The notes below the pieces were generated by a model. That model ran no database searches and had not been told where the DNA came from. It saw only the letters and a program-made list of their open reading frames with translations. Below, one piece after another: positions 1-10,145 of a stretch of 64,000 nt of DNA. A program made the position numbers and the translations under genes. Every line of letters begins with the position of its first letter. The first letter of the stretch is position 1. Source of the DNA: Ferruginibacter sp050611725 (lineage in GTDB: Bacteria; Bacteroidota; Bacteroidia; Chitinophagales; Chitinophagaceae); NCBI RefSeq assembly GCF_050611725.1, contig NZ_JBODJB010000001.1, positions 1-64,000 of the forward strand. The letters run 5' to 3'.

Positions 1-3000
1 TACGTAAAGATCCTTTAACTCTTAATCTGGCGGTTGATGCATCTGTTGTACTGCTTGCATTTACACCTTTGGTTCTATCACCTCTGATGTAGATCATCCA
101 GGCATTATGAGCATTCGCAATACTTGTTGTTGTTGTTGCTGTACCCATACCTACCCATGCAGGGTTAGTACCTGGAGAATAGCTCAACAATGAATAACCC
201 GGTGTTGTTGCATCAAAACCTGCAGCACCTGTTGGACTAGTGATCAAGGTACCGAATCCGTTATCGTTGATACCATTTTCCTGCCATGAAGCTCTGATCG
301 TTTGTGTACTTGCTACTGGTAAAGCCAACATTCTCCAACCTCTGTTCAATTGTTGGGTTGTAAATCTTTCGGCAATAATGTTATCAGCACCTAAGATACC
401 ACCGCCACCGGTTACTGCACCTATAGTTCCTGTACCACTTGCTGTAGATTGAAGAAGAACAGGATTACTGTTGAAATCAATGATACCACCTGTAGCTTTT
501 AATTCTACACCGGGAGCAATGATCAATGTATCACCTGCTGTTGAACCTTGATAATCGAAAGTACCCGTAACATTCAGATCTGAACTGATGGTTATTTTAC
601 CTTTACCTGCAGGAATGATCACATCTGATGCGGATGTAGGCACTGATCCGCAGAACCAGTTAGCCGGGTTGTTAAAGTTGCCATCGGTACCTGTATATAA
701 ACCACATTTCGGTGTACCGTTTAAAATTACGTCATCAATTCTTATTGAGTTGCTTCCACTTTTTACAAAGCGAATTTTAAGACCATCTATCTGTGCACCT
801 GCAGGCAAGCTAAGTGTTTTCGCCGCATACCATGCTACAGAAGCAGTACCTGATTCGTTAAATAAAGCCGTAGAAGTACTTGCTACAGAAACCCATGCAC
901 TACCATTCCAGTAATCAACTGCAAATGTTGCATGTGCCGCAGCATTTTCTTTTCTGTAAGCATAACTTAATGAAAGACCCGTGTAATTAGCTGCGTTAAT
1001 GCTTTCAATTGAGAAACCAATTGTTCCTGATGTTGCAAAGAACACATTACCATTACCAGAAGCACCTGTATAACCCGAAGATGCACCTGTAGTTCTTACA
1101 TCAGATGTTGTCTGACCTCCAATACCAAAAGTCAAAATTCCTTTATTTTGGAAAGTGGCAGGAGCTGTACCACCTGCATAAGTTGCAATTATAGTTGTTC
1201 CAGATGGAGTACCCATATTTTCAGAAAAAATAGGAGCAGGTGTCCATTTCGCATACAGGGTAACGTTAGCAGCACCCATTGTGAAGGTTACACTACCTGT
1301 TGCTGCGTAATTTATTCCTGTACCGTCTGCAGCTGTATTCCATCCAACAAAAGTATGAGCTGTTTTAACCAATGACCCTGTATTAGCCAATACAGTTACT
1401 GAAGAATTATAAGCATAGTTTGCCGGGGCTGATGGTACTGTACCACCGGTATTGTCGTTACCATTGTAAGTAACTGTATAATTAATAGGTGTCCATTTAG
1501 CATATAACGTAACAGCATTTGCAGGCATTAAGAAAGTAGCACTTCCTGTTGCTGCATAATCTGTTCCTGAACCGTTTGCAGCTGTATTCCAACCGCTGAA
1601 TGTATAACCGGTTAGTGCAATATTGCCTGAATTTGTTAATACAGTTACTGTTGAAGCATAATCATAGTTTGCCGGTGCTGACGGTACAGAACCTGTTCCG
1701 CCGTTAACACTATAAGTAACTGCATATTGATTGATGTTCCATTTTGCATATAGGGTTGTAATACCTGTAATATTGAATGTACCACTACCTGCTGTATAAT
1801 TTGTTCCGTTACCATCTGCCTGTGTATTCCAACCGCCAAATGTGTAACCTGTTTTTGCAACAGGGCCTGAATTTGCTAATACTGTAACAAGCGCATTTGG
1901 TAAATATTTCACATTATCTGTAGGCACTGTACCTGTTCCACCATTCGCATTGTATGTAACAGTGTATGTCCATTTCGCATACAGGATAACGTTAGCAGCA
2001 GGCATTGTTAAAGTTGCACTACCTGTTGCAGCATAACTTGTACCTGTTCCATCGGCCGCAGTATTCCATCCGTCAAATACATAACCTGCTCTTGCAAGAT
2101 CTGTATTGGCTGCTACAGTTGCCACAGCTGCTTCTAAATAAGTATTATTATCAACAGGTGGCGTACCTGTTCCGCCGTTTGCACTGTAAGTAATTGTATA
2201 AGTAACATTGGCTACCCATTTCGCATACAGAGTAACGTTAGCAGTACCCATCGTGAATGTTACGCTACCGGTAGCAGCATAATTCGTTCCATTACCATCC
2301 GCCTGTGTATTCCAACCACTAAATACATATCCTGATTTAGAAAGTGTATTTGTATTAGCCAGTACCGTTACGATTGTATTATAATCATGGCTGGTTGGTG
2401 CTGATGGCACAGAGCCACCGTCATTACCATTACCACTATAAGTAACTGTATAAGAATTGATCGTCCATTTTGCATACAAGGTTGTACTTGCTGCAGGCAT
2501 TGTATAGGTAGTTGTATAATTTGTTCCTAAACCATCTGCCTGTGTATTCCATCCGGCAAATGTGTAACCGGTTTTTGTCATAGCACCAACACCAGGTAAA
2601 GTAACGGTTGCACCGGCAGCATATGTAGCAGCACTTGGAGCAGAGCCCGATCCTGTATTGATATTATAGGTAAGTGTATACGCACCAGCAGGTACTACCT
2701 CTGCCCAACTTGAGCCAGCCCTGAAACCGTCAATTTCTGCAGTTGGTGCATCGGCAGAAGCTCCTTGTCTGACCATTATACCAGTCATCGCTGCCTGATC
2801 AGTTGTTCCACTACCTGTAGTTAAGGTTGCAGTACCCTCTAAACCATTTAAAGTCGGGTTAACCCAAAGGCTAACAATATCATCTGTACCACTTACTGTA
2901 TTGTACGCATATTTTATTGCAACCAAATAAGTAGTTCCCAGTGTTCTTGCCGTACCTGTTTCATAAACAGCCGTAGCATTGGTTTTACCAACACCGAAAT

Positions 3001-6000
3001 AGAAACCACCAGAAGTAGATTTTGCATAAATTCTTGTAGCAAAAGTACTGGTTCCGCTAATTAATCCTGTGAAATAATCACCGTTTGTCTGAGCTGCAGT
3101 TATTTTTACCAGGAATGATCCATAAGCAGCGCCTGATGATACGGTATTTCCAGTTAATCTCACTGCGTCTTGGCCATTATTTGCCAAAGGCAAGCTTAAG
3201 CCAATGCCTGACTGTACTGCACCATCATAAGTTAAACCTGCACCATTTACAGTTAAGTTATTAGTACCTGTACCGCTTGTTGCAGTCCATACACCTCCTG
3301 TACCAGCAACTAATCCGGTACCATTTGCATAACTGAAATCTTCAACAAAAGTTGGAGCCCATTTAGGATATAAGTTAAAATCTGCATCCCCCATTGTAAA
3401 AGTTGCACCCGGAGCATAATCTGTACCGGTACCATCTGCCAAAGTATTCCATCCGGCAAAACCATAACCTGTTTTCACAAGATTGCCGGTATTACCAAGT
3501 ACGGTAACGGTTGCACCATAATTTTGTGAAGTTGTACCCGGAGCTGTACCACCGGTACTTCCCGTAGTGTTATAAATAACTGAATACGAATTCACCGTCC
3601 ATTTAGCATATAAGGTAACCGCATTTGCAGGCATTAAGAAAGTAGCACTTCCTGATGCTGCATAATCTGTTCCTGAACCATCTGCAGCTGTATTCCAACC
3701 GCTGAATGTATAACCCGTTCTCGCCAGCGTATTAGTATTTGCTAATACGGTTACAGTAGCGTTGTAATCATAGTTTGTTGATGAAGCCGGAACTGAACCA
3801 GTTGTATTTCCGTTACCATCATAACTAACCGCATATTGATTGATGTTCCATTTTGCATATAGTGTAGTAATGCTTGTTATGTTGAAAGTTCCACTACCTG
3901 CTGTATAATTTGTTCCCAATCCATCTGACTGTGTATTCCATCCGCCAAAGGTGTAACCTGTTTTTGTAACAGGGCCAGCGTTTGCTAATACTGTAACAAG
4001 CGCATTTGGTAAATATTTTACATTATCTGTAGGCACTGTACCTGTTCCACCATTCGCACTGTATGTTACAGTGTATGTCCATTTCGCATATAGGGTAACG
4101 TTAGCCGCAGGCATTATTAAAGTAGCGCTGCCTGTTGCAGCATAATTTGTGCCTGTACCATCGGCCGCAGTATTCCAGCCATCAAATACATAACCTGCTC
4201 TTGCAAGATCGGTATTAGCAAGCACAGTAACTACCTCTCCTGAATTATGAGCATTCCCATCCACAGGAGGTGTACCTGTTCCGCTATTAGCATCATAGGT
4301 AATATTGTATGTTGCAACTGAAAGCCATTTAGCATATAAAGTTGTATTGATTGTAATATTGAAAGTAGTGCTATTGTCAGCAGGATAACTTGAACCCGAT
4401 CCGTCAGCAGCAGTATTCCAACCGTCGAAAGTGAAACCTGCTTTTGTTAAACCACCCGAGTTGGTTTGAACAGTTACAAGATCATTATAATTGTATGTAT
4501 TACCATCGGTAGGAACAGAGCCTGTTCCACCATTAGCATCGTATGTTACTGTAAAAGTTGGTCTTACTGCAATTGACAAATACAAAGTACCTGCACCCGA
4601 TAAACCACTGCTACTTGTATTTACAGATGGTTGGCTGCTTAATGTACCAACAGTACCATCAATTGAAGCATAAGATGAAGCTGCATCTGATGGGCTAGCT
4701 GCAATGATACGTCCGGCAGGTACAGCAGGTGTTGATCTACCTATAGAAAAATTAGTAGCTGCAAATGTAGCGCCGGTAGTAATTACTTTCCAGTATTCTG
4801 TACCGCTGATACTTGCAACAGTTGTTCCGTTAGCTGTTCCTGCAGGAGCCGCTGCAAAGGCTTCAATATTGATTGTAGGCGTTCCACTTGCAATTGTTCC
4901 GGCAGTAAATGCAAACGGGTAATATTTAGATGATTTACCTAAAGGAATTGTATACAACCCTGTAGATGTAGTTCCTAAAGTTCTTGTAACCGCACCATCG
5001 ATATAAGCAGTTGTACTACCACCGGTAATTGTACCACTTGCAGGATTAGTAAGATTTAAAGTATTAGCACCTGTAGTAGTTAAAACAGCTGATAAAGCTA
5101 GTGTACCCGACATCGTTATAGCACGGTTAAGGGTAACGGCAGCTCCAATTGTTACATCAGCGGGATTCCCTAGTGTACTGGTAGGGAATGGTGCTGTTGT
5201 AGCGGCATTGAAAGTATAGTTTGCACCAGCATTAAATGTTCTAGTTTGAACATTGGTACTATTAATAGTACCATTTGTTCCTGAAGTACCTGTACCTACT
5301 ATACCGCCTGTATTTGATGTAACAAGTGTACCACCGGAATTGATAACAAATGTAGTTCCTGCAGCAGTTGTACCATTACTAGTGATATTATTTGTACCAA
5401 CATTAAGTGTTCCTTTATCTTTAATGGTCAAAGTTCCCACAAAACCAGCCCCGGCGTCATTCACCAAGGTTATGCTGTTATTCAATACAACAGTAGTAAG
5501 ATTTGTCCCATCACCAATTTCATAATTCGCATACCCTACTGTACCAGTAGCTGTAAAAGTATAGGTTTGACTCGTTCCACTAAATACCACCGTACCATTA
5601 GGAGCAGAACTACCAATTGTAGTAATCCTTCCGTTTGTTCCGGAGATATTCAAATTACCCTTAAGTTGTATAGTAGTATTATTGGTACCAGTTCCATTCA
5701 GATCAATAAATCCACCATTTGAGATCGACGTAGTACCATTTACAGTAAGAATAAAAGAAGTTCCGTTATTTGTTCTTAAGCTACCTCCTGATCCCGACAC
5801 ACTTAGATCATTCCCTACAGTCATTGTCCCCCCCAAAGTAGCTATTGATGTTCCACTATACGTTAAGTTATAATAGTTACTACCGCTTGCAACAGCAAGA
5901 ACCGGTATGGTTTGTGCCGTACTTCCGTTAAATTCAACCGTACTTGTACCAATTGTATAATTGCCGCCTCCTTGTGTAAATGTTCCGGCAATTTTAATGA

Positions 6001-7450
6001 CCCCACTTAGTGATCTAGTGTTATTTGAAGAAGATAAATTATTATAAGTAGCTCCCGGAATAACTTGTCCGTTTGCTCCGTTAAAATTAAATGTATTAGA
6101 CGTTACCGTTAGTGTACCTGCCCCCGGAGTATATGTTCCGGAAACATTGATTGTTCCACCATTAATTAAAGTTCTGTTACCACCTGATATATTCAGATTT
6201 GAATATGTACCTGCCACAACCGTTTGTGCACTTGAACTGTTATATTGTAATTCCTGAGACCATGTTCTACCGGTAGGTATTGGTGTACCAGTTGTGTTTT
6301 GTGTTTTTATAATACCCGTTCCGCTTGTTGTGAGTGAAGCCCCGGTTAAAGCATTCGTTCCAAGATCGAAAGTAGAACCGTTTGCAACCGTTAAAGCAGT
6401 TACTACTGCAATAGCACCGCTTGCTGTAGCGTTAGCAGTTGTTGTTGACACTGAAAGATTGCCATATGTAGCTGCCGGAACTGCCTGAGCACCCGCTGCC
6501 GTAAATGCAACAGTACTTGTGGCATTTAATGTTCCTAAAGTAGGATTGGTTGTGTTTGCAATGGTAAGCGTTGCCGCGGCGCTCACATCTATCGTACCTG
6601 TTACAGCGAAACCTGAAGGAATAGTGAAATTACATGCGTTGGTTCCATTACCTACAACAATTTTAGATCCTGTACCTGACACTGTCCAAGCTGCACCTAT
6701 AGTTGGTGATGCGTTGTTTCTTACATTAAAAATTTGACCATTTGTGGTAAAGTCTGTTGGTGCTGTACCGGTACCATCTGTACTTGTACCCCAGTTAGCA
6801 GTTGAATTTAAATCACCCGTTGATTTTGAATAGAAATTTGTTGTTGTAACAGCTGCAGCTGTTGTACCAGTTACTGTAAAATTTCTACACCTAACTGTCT
6901 GCGAATTGGTGATTGTATTTCCAGATCCATTGTTATAAACATAGAAGCGAAGATATAATGTTTGACCATTTGTTACACTTATTGACAAAGAAGATGCAGT
7001 AGTTGTTGTAGCTGTAGTTGATAAAGCAAAAGTACTACCTACTATCGAAGGCGAGGTGAATGAAGAACTATATGAATATTGTATTTGACCAGTTGCTGTT
7101 TGACTAGATAGGTTATGTGTAGCAGCAATGCTTGAAATTGTGAAATCATTCCCGGCTGTTGGTGAAATTGAGAATTGATAATAGTCATTCGCATCCAATC
7201 CAGTTGAGCCCCAGCCATTAGATGAAACACCATTAGCAGTAAACGTCATTGCGCCAATTCCACTACCACCAGTTTGAGCACCACCAGCAACATTACCAAC
7301 AATAGCAGCGTTAGCATTAGCCGTTAAAGCCCAAGTACCTGATGCAGCTTGGCCTAAACCTGAACTAGCAATTGCAACAAGTGCAACAAAAAGGAAACTA
7401 AATCTCAATAAATTTTTCTTAAAAGAAGTCAGAGTTAAATTACAATTCAT
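1..7450 (-). CDS. Giant secreted repeat protein with 11 InlB B-type repeats (C-terminus beyond window)
   Basis: One open frame runs from the ATG at 7448-7450 to the left edge without a stop, giving at least 2,483 residues. Residues 1-34 form a signal peptide ending near GLGQA. About 206-960 is Thr/Ser/Gly/Asn-rich beta-strand repeat sequence, with recurring AQ-x-(V/I)P-x-xTY-x-NL units. Five InlB B / Listeria-Bacteroides repeats (about 963-1363, each with GWNT-ADG-GT-Y and ending LYAKW) are followed by a lectin/LamG-like module (about 1366-1584), six more repeats (about 1587-2072), a second beta-sandwich-like module (about 2074-2249) and an NWFCGSVPTSASDVIIPAG segment. Repeats of this family are common in surface proteins of Bacteroidota; a type IX sorting tail would be expected past the edge but is not visible. 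Role unknown; adhesion or glycan binding is inference. The absence of stops over 7.4 kb shows it is intact here. Confidence 0.93.
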   Translation of the reverse strand, partial: MNCNLTLTSFKKNLLRFSFLFVALVAIASSGLGQAASGTWALTANANAAIVGNVAGGAQTGGSGIGAMTFTANGVSSNGWGSTGLDANDYYQFSISPTAGNDFTISSIAATHNLSSQTATGQIQYSYSSSFTSPSIVGSTFALSTTATTTTASSLSISVTNGQTLYLRFYVYNNGSGNTITNSQTVRCRNFTVTGTTAAAVTTTNFYSKSTGDLNSTANWGTSTDGTGTAPTDFTTNGQIFNVRNNASPTIGAAWTVSGTGSKIVVGNGTNACNFTIPSGFAVTGTIDVSAAATLTIANTTNPTLGTLNATSTVAFTAAGAQAVPAATYGNLSVSTTTANATASGAIAVVTALTVANGSTFDLGTNALTGASLTTSGTGIIKTQNTTGTPIPTGRTWSQELQYNSSSAQTVVAGTYSNLNISGGNRTLINGGTINVSGTYTPGAGTLTVTSNTFNFNGANGQVIPGATYNNLSSSNNTRSLSGVIKIAGTFTQGGGNYTIGTSTVEFNGSTAQTIPVLAVASGSNYYNLTYSGTSIATLGGTMTVGNDLSVSGSGGSLRTNNGTSFILTVNGTTSISNGGFIDLNGTGTNNTTIQLKGNLNISGTNGRITTIGSSAPNGTVVFSGTSQTYTFTATGTVGYANYEIGDGTNLTTVVLNNSITLVNDAGAGFVGTLTIKDKGTLNVGTNNITSNGTTAAGTTFVINSGGTLVTSNTGGIVGTGTSGTNGTINSTNVQTRTFNAGANYTFNAATTAPFPTSTLGNPADVTIGAAVTLNRAITMSGTLALSAVLTTTGANTLNLTNPASGTITGGSTTAYIDGAVTRTLGTTSTGLYTIPLGKSSKYYPFAFTAGTIASGTPTINIEAFAAAPAGTANGTTVASISGTEYWKVITTGATFAATNFSIGRSTPAVPAGRIIAASPSDAASSYASIDGTVGTLSSQPSVNTSSSGLSGAGTLYLSIAVRPTFTVTYDANGGTGSVPTDGNTYNYNDLVTVQTNSGGLTKAGFTFDGWNTAADGSGSSYPADNSTTFNITINTTLYAKWLSVATYNITYDANSGTGTPPVDGNAHNSGEVVTVLANTDLARAGYVFDGWNTAADGTGTNYAATGSATLIMPAANVTLYAKWTYTVTYSANGGTGTVPTDNVKYLPNALVTVLANAGPVTKTGYTFGGWNTQSDGLGTNYTAGSGTFNITSITTLYAKWNINQYAVSYDGNGNTTGSVPASSTNYDYNATVTVLANTNTLARTGYTFSGWNTAADGSGTDYAASGSATFLMPANAVTLYAKWTVNSYSVIYNTTGSTGGTAPGTTSQNYGATVTVLGNTGNLVKTGYGFAGWNTLADGTGTDYAPGATFTMGDADFNLYPKWAPTFVEDFSYANGTGLVAGTGGVWTATSGTGTNNLTVNGAGLTYDGAVQSGIGLSLPLANNGQDAVRLTGNTVSSGAAYGSFLVKITAAQTNGDYFTGLISGTSTFATRIYAKSTSGGFYFGVGKTNATAVYETGTARTLGTTYLVAIKYAYNTVSGTDDIVSLWVNPTLNGLEGTATLTTGSGTTDQAAMTGIMVRQGASADAPTAEIDGFRAGSSWAEVVPAGAYTLTYNINTGSGSAPSAATYAAGATVTLPGVGAMTKTGYTFAGWNTQADGLGTNYTTTYTMPAASTTLYAKWTINSYTVTYSGNGNDGGSVPSAPTSHDYNTIVTVLANTNTLSKSGYVFSGWNTQADGNGTNYAATGSVTFTMGTANVTLYAKWVANVTYTITYSANGGTGTPPVDNNTYLEAAVATVAANTDLARAGYVFDGWNTAADGTGTSYAATGSATLTMPAANVILYAKWTYTVTYNANGGTGTVPTDNVKYLPNALVTVLANSGPVAKTGYTFGGWNTQADGNGTNYTAGSGTFNITGITTLYAKWNINQYAVTYSVNGGTGSVPSAPANYDYASTVTVLTNSGNIALTGYTFSGWNTAANGSGTDYAATGSATFLMPANAVTLYAKWTPINYTVTYNGNDNTGGTVPSAPANYAYNSSVTVLANTGSLVKTAHTFVGWNTAADGTGINYAATGSVTFTMGAANVTLYAKWTPAPIFSENMGTPSGTTIIATYAGGTAPATFQNKGILTFGIGGQTTSDVRTTGASSGYTGASGNGNVFFATSGTIGFSIESINAANYTGLSLSYAYRKENAAAHATFAVDYWNGSAWVSVASTSTALFNESGTASVAWYAAKTLSLPAGAQIDGLKIRFVKSGSNSIRIDDVILNGTPKCGLYTGTDGNFNNPANWFCGSVPTSASDVIIPAGKGKITISSDLNVTGTFDYQGSTAGDTLIIAPGVELKATGGIIDFNSNPVLLQSTASGTGTIGAVTGGGGILGADNIIAERFTTQQLNRGWRMLALPVASTQTIRASWQENGINDNGFGTLITSPTGAAGFDATTPGYSLLSYSPGTNPAWVGMGTATTTTSIANAHNAWMIYIRGDRTKGVNASSTTDASTARLRVKGSLR
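1490..2206 (-). repeat. Internal duplicated block, copy B (InlB repeats 8-10)
   Basis: This is the second copy of the three-repeat block at 3598-4315. The copies are separated by InlB repeats 5-7 and a lectin-like module, so the duplication copied a multi-domain segment rather than one repeat. Confidence 0.8.
3598..4315 (-). repeat. Internal duplicated block, copy A (InlB repeats 2-4)
   Basis: Three consecutive InlB-type repeats of the giant gene match copy B (1490-2206) in the same order. The nucleotide offset is 2,109 at two anchors (4000 versus 1891 and 3841 versus 1732) and 2,106 at a third (3621 versus 1515), so one codon was gained or lost since duplication. Repeat 3 is almost identical to repeat 9, while neighbouring repeats 1 and 7 are much more divergent. 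Confidence 0.8.
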
Positions 7451-8097
7451 ATAAAGTAAATTTTATATTTTTTATTTCTAAAGAGCCAAAGAAAATGCTT
7501 GTTTATAAACTAAATGTTATCAAAATAAAAACTGATTGTTGCCTTGTGCAACAATTTTTTCATGTAGTGGCAGCTATGGATTACGTGATCCGGAGCCTGC
7601 AAATCGAAGCAATTTGTTTTTGTAGGGGGTAGAATGCATCAATAACATAGATCAGTTTTTAATTGTTCAGTTTTAAAATTTGGCTAAACGATTATTTACT
7701 AACCGTTTAGTTTAGACGAAGCCCTCAGTCGTTAGCTGAAAGCGGACAAACAAGGTCAAAAACTTTTCTATATTATATTGGAGTGGCGTTTAAAAAAGGC
7801 TTTAGTATAAATTAAACCCGATTCTAATTTGTGAAAGTATGAACAAAAAGTTAAAAAATCAAAAAATGAATAAAAAAGTGCATAATTTTTATTTTGTGGG
7901 GATAAAATGAATAATTTATGCATTTTTATACTATGATGGCTCATTTATGATATGTGTCATATTTATTCGGTATTTAATATGTATAATGGGTATTTTATGC
8001 TCATTTACGATTGCTTTTTCTAAAATCGCCATCCAACAACAATGTGAGGTTATTTTTTATTACTTTACAGCCGTTAATACTAAACCATTCAATTTTA
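7451..8097. other. Intergenic region between divergent genes, AT-rich
   Basis: I see no gene in these 647 bases. The region should hold the divergent promoters of the giant repeat protein and of the GT-C gene pair. It contains a terminator-like hairpin at 7535-7560 and a 7-bp inverted repeat (CTAAACG 7684-7690 / CGTTTAG 7704-7710). An upstream TTG extension of the following ORF into this region gives no recognisable protein sequence. Confidence 0.6.
7535..7560 (+). terminator. Orphan terminator-like hairpin with T-tract
   Basis: Perfect 8-bp stem ATTGTTGC (7535-7542) / GCAACAAT (7548-7555), loop CTTGT, then TTTTTT. It has the form of a Rho-independent terminator on the + strand, but no + strand gene ends here. 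It lies in the probable 5' leader region of the minus-strand giant gene. Confidence 0.4.
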
Positions 8098-10125
8098 ATG
8101 GCAAAAACTAATAGTAAGACTACCATTGCAGCTAAAATAGACAAACCAACTGCCGCACAAAAAATTATTACCGTATTTGGTGAAAGATCACTCTGGCATA
8201 TCATTGTATTGGTATTGTTGCCATTCTTTATTTTCATTAAGATTACCGGGTTTGAGTTCATCAATATGGACGATGTGGCCATTATCCAAAATAACTTTCA
8301 TATACTTGGTAGCATAAAGAATATTGGTATAGCTTTTAAAACCGACGCTTTTTTGAGTGCTCATGGAGATTTTTACAGGCCGGTGCAAACGGTATCTTTC
8401 ATGATAGATGCACTGATCGGAAAAGAAAACCCATGGATCTATCACTTTTCAGGATTGATCTATCACTTGCTTACCGTAATTGCCTTGTATTACCTGCTTA
8501 TTTTTTTAGGAATAAAGAAAATGGTTTCTTTCATTTTCAGTTTGCTGTTTAGTTTGCATCCTGTACTGGCCGCAGCAATTTCCTGGGTACCGGCAAGAGG
8601 TGATGTACTGATCGGGCTATTCGGCATACTCATGCTGATCACCTTTGCTAAGTATATCCGCTCCGGCAAATGGCATTTCTTTGCATTGCATGCGCTTTTG
8701 TTTTTAACCGCAGCTTTTACCAAAGAAACTACATTGGTGTTTCCGTTAATGTTGCTGTTTTATTATTTTTTGATAGCGAAAGAAAAGTTTTCACTGAAGA
8801 AGCTGCTTCCATTTTTTCTACTATGGATTACCGTTAGTATTGTTTTCTTATACATGAGAAGTAAGGTTGTAAGCGGCACACCTCCGGATTTTATATTCGG
8901 GTTGAAGCCACTTCTTTTAAATCTTCCAACCATACCGATCATACTGGCAAAGTTCTTTTTACCGGCTAACTTATCAACGATGCCGTTGTTCGAAAATTCG
9001 TTTACCATCATCGGATGTATTATTCTATTGCTAATGGGTTTGATGGTTTACAAAAAGATACGATCAAAAGAATGGTTGCCCTTGTTCGGATTTTCCTGGT
9101 TCCTACTTTTTATTGCCCCTCCCTTACTTTTCAAATTATTTTTTAGTAAATATTTACTGGAATATTATGAACATAGGGCTTACTTACCTTTTATAGGTGT
9201 TATTATCTTACTAAGCTACCTTTTCAATGAAATACTTTCTAAATCAAAAACCGGTAATATTATCTGGTTGCCTGTTGTAGCTATTGTGTTATTTACGCCA
9301 ATTGCCTCCATACATAGCGATCATTTTAAAAATACCATGCAATTCTTCGGAAGAGCTGCCGAATTAAATAATCCCGGAGCTTCTATAAAAATTGCCGAAG
9401 AATATATCAATGCCCATGATATTGTAAGTGCCAGTGCCGAGATAGAAAAAGGCATAGAAAATTCAAATGGCGAATATCCTCCGGCATTCTTTTCAAGAGG
9501 TATCATTGACCTTACTTATGAAAAAAAATATTTTGATGCAGATGCTGATTTTTCTACTACGCTTGCACTGGACTCAACTTTTTTTCAGGCTTATATCAAA
9601 CGTGCTGAAGCAAGGATACAAACACAAAACATCGGCGGTGCCTTTGATGATCTGAATAAAGCAAAACAGTTTGTCCCTAATGATCCTACAATATTTTATA
9701 CCGAAGGAAAAGTATTTGTGGCTTCGCAGCAACCTGAACCGGCACTTGTTAGTTTTTCAAAAGCAATTAAACTGGACAGCAACTATACAGAAGCATACAA
9801 CGACAGGGCTTTCGTGAATTACAGATTGAAAAAATTTGATGATGCATTAGCTGATTGTGATAAAGCGATTGCACGAAATCAGTTGTTTTTAAACGCTTAT
9901 TACAATAAAGGAATGATATTGTATGAAAAAGGGTTAAGCGATTCTGCCATTAAGCAATTTGACATTACACTGAACCTGGCCAACAACTTTTATTTTGGAT
10001 ATTTTTACAGAGGTATGGCTAAACTGCAAAAGAAAGATATGACCGGCGCCTGTAATGATTGGCAGGAGTCTGTTAAACTCGGCTTTGATATGGCACAAGA
10101 CACCATACAAAAATATTGTCGTTAA
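8098..10125 (+). CDS. TMTC-like GT-C membrane protein with C-terminal TPR repeats (paralogue 1)
   Basis: This is a 675-residue protein with many membrane segments in the first ~400 residues and TPR-like repeats in the last ~250. Motifs match the order found in eukaryotic TMTC proteins and bacterial relatives: an acidic pair in the first outer loop (NMDD, D58/D59; D-motif typical of GT-C enzymes), FYRPV (92-96), HPVLAAAISWVPARGDVL, FTKETT and EHRAYLPFIG. TMTC proteins transfer mannose from a lipid-linked donor to proteins; that this one does so is inference. I chose the ATG at 8098 over an upstream TTG at 8011 because the extra 29 residues are not protein-like and the paralogue starts at an equivalent point. 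It is followed after 20 bp by its paralogue and then by a Dpm1-like GT2. The tail GACNDWQES...KYCR is shared with the paralogue. Confidence 0.8.
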   Translation: MAKTNSKTTIAAKIDKPTAAQKIITVFGERSLWHIIVLVLLPFFIFIKITGFEFINMDDVAIIQNNFHILGSIKNIGIAFKTDAFLSAHGDFYRPVQTVSFMIDALIGKENPWIYHFSGLIYHLLTVIALYYLLIFLGIKKMVSFIFSLLFSLHPVLAAAISWVPARGDVLIGLFGILMLITFAKYIRSGKWHFFALHALLFLTAAFTKETTLVFPLMLLFYYFLIAKEKFSLKKLLPFFLLWITVSIVFLYMRSKVVSGTPPDFIFGLKPLLLNLPTIPIILAKFFLPANLSTMPLFENSFTIIGCIILLLMGLMVYKKIRSKEWLPLFGFSWFLLFIAPPLLFKLFFSKYLLEYYEHRAYLPFIGVIILLSYLFNEILSKSKTGNIIWLPVVAIVLFTPIASIHSDHFKNTMQFFGRAAELNNPGASIKIAEEYINAHDIVSASAEIEKGIENSNGEYPPAFFSRGIIDLTYEKKYFDADADFSTTLALDSTFFQAYIKRAEARIQTQNIGGAFDDLNKAKQFVPNDPTIFYTEGKVFVASQQPEPALVSFSKAIKLDSNYTEAYNDRAFVNYRLKKFDDALADCDKAIARNQLFLNAYYNKGMILYEKGLSDSAIKQFDITLNLANNFYFGYFYRGMAKLQKKDMTGACNDWQESVKLGFDMAQDTIQKYCR

Positions 10126-10145
10126 AAATTGTACTAACACTTTGA

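Noticed and set aside
1240..4560. Regularly spaced similar units that could be taken for a CRISPR or tandem DNA repeat array
   Set aside because: Units are ~240 bp, in frame and translate to InlB-type protein repeats; no short identical repeats with unique spacers.
240..6737. Many short + strand ORFs rich in Pro and Val across the first 7 kb
   Set aside because: They are antisense shadows of the giant minus-strand repeat gene, whose frame is open throughout and carries clear domains.
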